Assembly: GCA_900550855.1 (NCBI GenBank)
Contig: URTQ01000055.1
Location: 1 to 9,213 of the forward strand
DNA from: an uncultured Eubacteriales bacterium
GTDB lineage: Bacteria > Bacillota > Clostridia > Christensenellales > CAG-917
DNA length: 9,213 bases
Direction of reading: 5' to 3'
The notes below the pieces were generated by a model. The model was not told the DNA's origin. It ran no database searches and saw nothing but the letters and a program-made list of their open reading frames with translations. A program made the position numbers and the translations under genes. This document shows positions 6,141 to 9,213 of this stretch, one piece after another (the first letter of the stretch is position 1; every line of letters starts with the position of its first letter).

Positions 6141-6182
6141 ATGAGGAACATATTTGATGAATTAATGATTAATAATGAATAA
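6141..6182 (+). CDS. Possible 13-residue peptide or leader ORF
   Basis: ATG at 6141 is preceded by AGGGGAG at 6130-6136, 4 bases away, and encodes MRNIFDELMINNE before a TAA. The good ribosome binding site is the only support. The second half is made of the AT-rich repeat-like tract, no promoter is clear, and the same frame is open further upstream. It may be chance. Confidence 0.15.
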   Translation: MRNIFDELMINNE

Positions 6183-6190
6183 TTAATAAT

Positions 6191-6217
6191 TTCGGGAGGG
6201 TCTCACCCTCACCCGAA
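6191..6217. repeat. GC-rich hairpin next to an AT-rich tract
   Basis: TTCGGG (6191-6196) pairs with CCCGAA (6212-6217) and AGGGT (6197-6201) with ACCCT (6205-6209), leaving a CTC loop and a two-base CA bulge. Immediately to its left is the AT-rich ATTAAT-type tract. On the minus strand it lies 87 bases beyond the veg stop and runs into AT-rich sequence without a proper T run, so it is at best a weak terminator for veg. It may equally be part of an interspersed intergenic element. Confidence 0.4.
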
Positions 6218-6304
6218 TCGAATAGCGGTTGCAAGACAAGATAGCGTAACGATGCGGGATATTTCGAAAATCTTGGTTATTGACTATTCGTCACAGATTA
6301 ACCG

Positions 6305-6547
6305 TCAATCCGTATCCTTGTTTTTCAAAAACAGCACGTTTTTCGTGTGGACGTCGCTGTATGAAAAGGTGCGTTTTTCGCCGCCTTCGAGTTCGACGGT
6401 GAATATCGAGGGAAACAGCGCGGTCACTTTGCCGTGATAGAGCGAGGATTTGCCTCTGCCGCCGTTGATTTTGACAAGTACGGGTATGCCGACTATTTTT
6501 TGCACGCGGGCTTTTGCCTCTACGATGGATTGTCCTATTTCTCTCAT
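6305..6547 (-). CDS. veg: Veg-family protein (DUF1021)
   Basis: 80 residues, close to the family's usual length. The core VKINGGRGKSSLYHGKV, then FPSIFTVEL and FSYSDVHTKNVLF, matches the Veg pattern of an NGGR segment, a YPSVF-like strand and an SYSDVLT-like end. Veg is a small cytoplasmic protein, abundant in Bacillus subtilis, where it promotes biofilm matrix gene expression; its biochemistry is unclear. The N-terminal helix MREIGQSIVEAKARVQKIVG fits the family. No strong Shine-Dalgarno sequence precedes the ATG. It diverges from the SPOCS gene with 85 bases between start codons. In Clostridioides difficile the protease gene yabG and sipL lie one gene apart at a similar locus; I recall a veg-type gene between them (memory, not checked). 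Confidence 0.82.
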   Translation of the reverse strand: MREIGQSIVEAKARVQKIVGIPVLVKINGGRGKSSLYHGKVTALFPSIFTVELEGGEKRTFSYSDVHTKNVLFLKNKDTD

Positions 6548-6632
6548 ACACCGATTGTTGCCGAAAATTCAAATTTTATTCGCATAAACGCAAAGAAGTT
6601 TGAATATGTTTTTGGTGAAACGGAGGAATGCT

Positions 6633-8123
6633 ATGTTCGATTTTGAAAAAATAAGTGCCAGCAAATTTTACGTTGCGCCGACATCCGAGCGAGTTGTCGA
6701 GTTTTCGCCGACGGACGTGGATATGAGCAACATTGCAAAGGTATTGTCTTTGGCGGTGGACGCGCGAGCGACGAGCGTCGACGCGCAGGACGGATATGCG
6801 CAAGTGGGCGGCAGAGTGAATTTCCGCCTTGCGTACTTGGATAAAGACGGAACGCCGAAGGGCGTGGATTACAACGCCGATTTTACGGCGAGAGTGGACG
6901 GCGAGTTCGTCGAGGGCGACAGCGCGTGGTGCGACATCGTTATATCCGAATCCGACGTGGAAGCGGGGGATACGCTCACGCTGACGGCGGTGCTGGAAGT
7001 CAACGTATCGGCAATCAAACGCGACGAAATCGAGGTGCTTGTCAATGCGGACGATTGCTACGTCCAAAAGCAAGAGATTTACGTCCCGTCCTTTATCGCG
7101 CAAAAATCGGTGGTCGTTCCCTTTGACGACGAAAAGAACGTGGGCGGCGAAATCGAATCCGTGCTCGGACTTTCTTCGACGGTCGTAACTCGCCAGTCGC
7201 TCGCAACGGAAGGCGGCGCAACCGCAAAACTTGCGGTGTATTCGGTCGTGACCTACGTCGAGGGCGGAGAAATCAAGCAACACGCTTTTGAAATTCCGCT
7301 CGAAGAAGAATTCAACCTCGACGGCGTGAAAGAGGGCGACGCAATCAAACTTTACACCGCTTTGAAATCGTCCAAAATCGTGCTTCAAGGCGTGACGGAC
7401 GACAATACCATTCGCGTGGAAGGCGAGATTCAAATCAAGGTTCAAGCGTATAGATGTTCGAAAACCGAAATCGTGTCTGACCTGTTTATGCTGTCCAATC
7501 AAACGGAAATCGAACGCAAAACCGCAAAATACACCTGCTTTGACGGCTGCGGTTATTTTGTCAAGGGCGTGGGCGGAAGCGCAACGCTTTCGGACAACAA
7601 ACCCGCGGCAATCGAAGTGTGCGCTCTGCCGTATGCAAGGTGCTATACGACTCGCGCATACGTCAACGACGAAAACAGCCTCATCGTCGAGGGCGTTGCA
7701 AATACGGATATAATCTATCGCGACGAAAACGGCTACAATTCCGTGCGCGCGGAACTTCCGTTTGCAATCTCGGCGGCAAGCGAAATCCCGTTCTCGAAAG
7801 AGGTGCGCGTAGATTGCAAGATTCAGCGCATAGACGCGGTCGTGCGCAGAGAACGCGAGTTTGACATCACGTTCGATGTGGCAATCGCGGTCTGCGGATT
7901 CTCGCCGCTCGAAGCGTCGTATATCTCGGCGGTGGAAGTCGGCACGGAACGTGCGCAAAACACGTCCGCATTGTCCGTGTACGTCGCCTCGCCGTCCGAC
8001 ACTATGCTTGACGTATGCTCGGCTCTGTCCGCAATGCCCGAAGACATTTTGGCGCAAAATCCCGACCTTGCCGAACCGTTTGCACAAGACACGAAAATCG
8101 TGTATTTCAGAGCGTTGAAGTGA
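6633..8123 (+). CDS. SPOCS-domain (DUF3794) spore-envelope protein with degenerate LysM, SipL-like
   Basis: 496 residues. Three repeats of the beta-rich SPOCS type are visible at about 30-130, 180-275 and 325-425. Each has a VxGxxxxxxxY-type core, for example VGGRVNFRLAYLDKDG, VEGEIQIKVQAYR and VEGVANTDIIYRDENG. Residues 448-494 resemble a LysM domain: SDTMLDVCSALSAMPEDILAQNPDL follows the GDTLWDIA...ILAxNPDL pattern, but with Ser for Gly and an unusual Cys. SPOCS plus C-terminal LysM is the layout of clostridial SipL, which links the coat scaffold SpoIVA to the forespore surface; its length (about 500) also fits. There is no signal peptide, as expected for a mother-cell protein. The start at 6633 has GGAGG at 6622-6626, 6 bases upstream; an upstream TTG at 6600 lacks such a site. 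It lies beside veg. Confidence 0.82.
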   Translation: MFDFEKISASKFYVAPTSERVVEFSPTDVDMSNIAKVLSLAVDARATSVDAQDGYAQVGGRVNFRLAYLDKDGTPKGVDYNADFTARVDGEFVEGDSAWCDIVISESDVEAGDTLTLTAVLEVNVSAIKRDEIEVLVNADDCYVQKQEIYVPSFIAQKSVVVPFDDEKNVGGEIESVLGLSSTVVTRQSLATEGGATAKLAVYSVVTYVEGGEIKQHAFEIPLEEEFNLDGVKEGDAIKLYTALKSSKIVLQGVTDDNTIRVEGEIQIKVQAYRCSKTEIVSDLFMLSNQTEIERKTAKYTCFDGCGYFVKGVGGSATLSDNKPAAIEVCALPYARCYTTRAYVNDENSLIVEGVANTDIIYRDENGYNSVRAELPFAISAASEIPFSKEVRVDCKIQRIDAVVRREREFDITFDVAIAVCGFSPLEASYISAVEVGTERAQNTSALSVYVASPSDTMLDVCSALSAMPEDILAQNPDLAEPFAQDTKIVYFRALK

Positions 8124-8146
8124 ATAGAATCCCGAAAAACCTAAAC

Positions 8147-8172
8147 AGAGAGAGGCAAACGCCTCTCTCTTT
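8147..8172. terminator. Hairpin terminator between convergent genes
   Basis: AGAGAGAGGC (8147-8156) and GCCTCTCTCT (8161-8170) make a perfect 10-base stem with an AAAC loop. It lies 23 bases past the SPOCS stop and 20 bases beyond the end of the convergent HTH gene. The T run on the plus strand is short (TTT, then CGCATTT); on the minus strand GTTTAGGTTTTT follows. A second small palindrome, TTCGCA-TT-TGCGAA, sits at 8171-8184. Confidence 0.7.
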
Positions 8173-8191
8173 CGCATTTGCGAATCTGTTG

Positions 8192-8440
8192 TTAAGGTTT
8201 CAAAATATCGTCTGCGGAACAATCGAGAAAAGCGCACATTTTCGCAAACGTGACGAGAGAGGGCATAATTCGTCCCGAAAGGTATTGCGAAACGGTCGGT
8301 TTCGATACGCCTATTGCTTTTGCAAGTTCGCTTTTCGATTTTCCCGACAGTTCGATTTCCTCTTTCAATCTTTTGCTGATTTTTTCGCTTAATTCGTCCA
8401 TATCGTTGCTGAATATTTCCTCATCAACAATATTAGGCAT
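8192..8440 (-). CDS. XRE-type HTH repressor
   Basis: 82 residues. After an acidic lead of about 20 residues, residues 21-80 are a complete Cro/C1-type HTH: SELAKAIGVSKPTVSQYLSG is the helix-turn-helix, then PSLVTFAKMCAFLDCSADDIL. There is no effector domain, as in small phage-like or accessory-module repressors. The ATG at 8440 has no good Shine-Dalgarno sequence; a start at M14 (8401) would still keep the whole HTH. One copy of an 18-base direct repeat overlaps the 8440 start codon, and the other lies at the predicted minus-strand transcription start. Autorepression, with control of the divergent plus-strand genes, is therefore likely (inference). Confidence 0.85.
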   Translation of the reverse strand: MPNIVDEEIFSNDMDELSEKISKRLKEEIELSGKSKSELAKAIGVSKPTVSQYLSGRIMPSLVTFAKMCAFLDCSADDILKP

Positions 8441-8486
8441 TACTTAACAGGATGTCCGCCAAATTAGGCACAACCTAACAGTTGTG
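8433..8486. promoter_or_regulatory. Operator-like direct repeats and palindrome in divergent control region
   Basis: TTAGGCATTACTTAACAG (8433-8450) and TTAGGCACAACCTAACAG (8464-8481) agree at 15 of 18 positions and start 31 bases apart, about three helical turns. The second copy runs into a perfect dyad, CACAAC-CTAACA-GTTGTG (8469-8486). The first overlaps the repressor's start codon; the second overlaps the plus-strand -35 box. This fits cooperative binding by the neighbouring HTH protein. Confidence 0.65.
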
Positions 8487-8510
8487 ACATCTATTATGCT
8501 AAATGATAAT
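8482..8510 (+). promoter_or_regulatory. Plus-strand promoter of the split gene/lipoprotein unit
   Basis: TTGTGA (8482-8487) and GATAAT (8505-8510) are separated by 17 bases, 41 bases before the ATG at 8552. The -35 box lies within the GTTGTG arm of the operator dyad. Confidence 0.6.
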
Positions 8511-8522
8511 ATTTATACACAA
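8493..8522 (-). promoter_or_regulatory. Probable minus-strand promoter of the HTH gene
   Basis: On the minus strand TTGTGT (8517-8522) and CATAAT (8493-8498) are 18 bases apart. Transcription would start near 8486, within the operator dyad. It overlaps the plus-strand promoter face to face, so the two would compete. Confidence 0.45.
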
Positions 8523-8551
8523 TTTGTTTTACAAAAAAGGGGAAAATTAAA

Positions 8552-8650
8552 ATGCGTGAAATCGTATTAAAACAAGGTCAAACTTTTGTCGGCGACAATT
8601 ACGTCGGAATGATTAAAAGATTTTCGGAACTCATTATGAAAGTTATATGA
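8552..8650 (+). pseudogene. 5' fragment of a frameshifted gene (unknown family)
   Basis: ATG at 8552 with AAGGGG at 8537-8542, 9 bases upstream, opens a frame of 32 residues beginning MREIVLKQGQTFVGDNYVGM. It ends at a TGA overlapping the next frame's ATG as ATGA. The next frame is open back to 8617 and there reads KIFGTHYESYM before its own first Met. Joining the two at the AAAA run (8615-8618), as if one A had been lost, gives a continuous protein of about 135 residues. This start has the good ribosome binding site and promoter, so it is probably the true N-terminus of the following frame. The alternative is a small leader translationally coupled to it. Confidence 0.5.
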
Positions 8651-8958
8651 GGTCGAGCGTTTCGTTGGATAAATACGGTATGCCCGATTATATTGCGTGG
8701 ATTGTATATTTGAACGACGAATGGCATTCGGATTGGAAAAACAGCATAGAAGGCAACAAGATTACGGAATCTTGTTCGGACAGAGAGAAGTTTGTGAAAG
8801 ACAAATACAAATTCCCCAACAGATTGGTTTTTATGAGATGCCCGAAGACGAGAGGGAAAAGCGTATTTATCGGCGTTGCAACCCTTGCTAAAATTGATTC
8901 GGAAAAGATGATAAAAGAATATAAATTGGAAAGAAAAGAAGTGATTTTGCGTTTTTAA
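8647..8958 (+). CDS. Hypothetical protein, probably the 3' part of a frameshifted gene
   Basis: 103 residues from the ATG at 8647, which overlaps the preceding stop. It begins MRSSVSLDKYGMPDYIAWIV, is rich in aromatic and basic residues, has no signal peptide or membrane segment, and ends KEYKLERKEVILRF. I do not recognise the family. The central FPNRLVFMRC...SVFIGVATL looks like a small beta-rich domain. No Shine-Dalgarno sequence lies directly upstream, so the ATG works only by coupling to the 8552 frame or, more likely, is an internal Met of a longer protein broken by one lost base near 8615. A lipoprotein gene follows after 21 bases on the same strand, suggesting one operon. Confidence 0.6.
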   Translation: MRSSVSLDKYGMPDYIAWIVYLNDEWHSDWKNSIEGNKITESCSDREKFVKDKYKFPNRLVFMRCPKTRGKSVFIGVATLAKIDSEKMIKEYKLERKEVILRF

Positions 8959-8979
8959 TCGTATCAAAGAGGGCTAAAA

Positions 8980-9213
8980 ATGAAAAGAAAAGCAGTAATT
9001 TTGATTGCAATATTAGCGTGTTTTATTAACGTATGCTTACTATTAAGTGCTTGCAACGACAAAGACGCAGATTCTGTGGTTGAACCCGAAATTGTAGGAA
9101 CGGAATTAAAATCGACTGTTTTTGAAATAAAAGCGAATCAGTTGTATTGCGCAACGCCAAACGTCCAAACGGATTTTTCGTTTGCGGATTCTGTTCAAGT
9201 TGCGCCCGATGCG
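8980..9213 (+). CDS. N-terminal part of a lipoprotein (runs off the window)
   Basis: ATG at 8980 with AGAGGG at 8968-8973, 6 bases upstream; 78 codons are visible without a stop. The start MKRKAVILIAILACFINVCL followed by LLSAC is a textbook type II signal peptide: a KRK N-region, a hydrophobic core and a lipobox with acylated C25. The mature protein opens with an acidic, disordered stretch (NDKDADSVVEPE), then beta-prone sequence. It should be anchored on the outer face of the cytoplasmic membrane. The visible part resembles the leader of clostridial surface proteins with beta-sandwich repeats, but too little is present to name a family. It lies downstream of the split gene under the same likely promoter. 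Confidence 0.8.
   Translation, partial: MKRKAVILIAILACFINVCLLLSACNDKDADSVVEPEIVGTELKSTVFEIKANQLYCATPNVQTDFSFADSVQVAPDA

Larger units (their letters stand above)
5887..6304. other. Long intergenic region between nrdD control region and veg
   Basis: About 420 bases with no convincing gene. It holds an imperfect direct repeat beginning AAAATTGCAA (5905-5914 and 5970-5979, each followed by a TCC-CATT-like word), and a GCGGTT/AACCGC dyad at 5941-5962. It also holds a NrdR-like palindrome at 6037-6052, a 13-codon frame at 6141-6182, an AT-rich ATTAAT-type tract at about 6157-6190, and a GC-rich hairpin at 6191-6217. The last 85 bases before veg show nothing recognisable. Confidence 0.5.

Noticed and set aside
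5853..6182. 109-residue plus-strand frame across the nrdD control region
   Set aside because: It runs through the NrdR boxes, lacks a ribosome binding site at its start, and encodes low-quality Cys/Ile/Asn-rich sequence.
6576..8237. 553-residue minus-strand open frame opposite the SPOCS gene
   Set aside because: It is antisense to a gene with a good start and recognisable repeats; its Arg/His/Phe/Cys-rich composition marks it as a shadow.
8606..8630. Programmed -1 ribosomal frameshift joining the 8552 and 8647 frames
   Set aside because: The site reads ATT AAA AGA in the zero frame and does not fit the X XXY YYZ slippery pattern; slipping from AAA would re-pair on TAA.
1..9213. CRISPR arrays, tRNA or rRNA genes, insertion sequence ends
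   Set aside because: I looked for regularly spaced repeats, cloverleaf sequences, rRNA signatures and transposase genes with flanking inverted repeats, and saw none.

Overview
The window looks like chromosomal DNA from an anaerobic, low-to-moderate GC member of the Clostridia. Three things point that way: an oxygen-sensitive class III ribonucleotide reductase with a NrdR-type operator, a Veg-family protein, and a SPOCS/LysM spore-envelope protein of the SipL type. The last suggests sporulating ancestry. The genus cannot be fixed from the sequence. Codon choice leaves very long antisense reading frames opposite nrdD and the SPOCS gene; these are shadows.

Layout. Positions 1-760 are accessory-like: a small and perhaps degenerate XRE-type HTH gene (minus), then about 430 bases with no convincing gene but several hairpins. 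Positions 759-1520 are a small regulatory module: a protein with two tandem HTH domains (minus) diverges from a 52-residue orphan protein (plus). The two share a 10-base inverted repeat whose arms each lie 3 bases upstream of a -10 box, and the orphan ends in a strong bidirectional terminator.

Positions 1622-5769 form a minus-strand redox/nucleotide block, read in the order nrdD, trxB, HAD phosphatase. The anaerobic ribonucleotide reductase carries a C-terminal glutaredoxin-like domain with a CPNC motif. A thioredoxin-reductase-like flavoprotein follows and could recharge that domain. Its pyridine-nucleotide-binding motifs are eroded, so its electron donor is uncertain. A YjjG-like HAD nucleotidase comes last. 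Terminators separate nrdD from trxB and trxB from the HAD gene, so the later genes depend on readthrough or unseen promoters. Upstream of nrdD lie a near-consensus promoter, two NrdR boxes 32 bases apart, and a third isolated NrdR-like palindrome.

Positions 5887-6304 are mostly intergenic, with an AT-rich tract and a GC-rich hairpin. Positions 6305-8123 hold veg (minus) diverging from a SPOCS/LysM-like protein (plus), a neighbourhood linked to sporulation and envelope functions in Firmicutes. A hairpin lies between the SPOCS gene and the convergent XRE repressor gene at 8192-8440. That repressor gene diverges from a small plus-strand unit. The control region between them has overlapping promoters and an 18-base operator-like direct repeat at 31-base spacing. 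The plus-strand unit is an unrecognised protein apparently split by a one-base frameshift, followed by the start of a lipoprotein gene that runs off the window.

The points most worth a second look are the self-contained NrdD-redoxin plus atypical TrxB pair with its NrdR operator, the two divergent operator architectures, and the frameshifted gene. I saw no wholly new system that I can defend.
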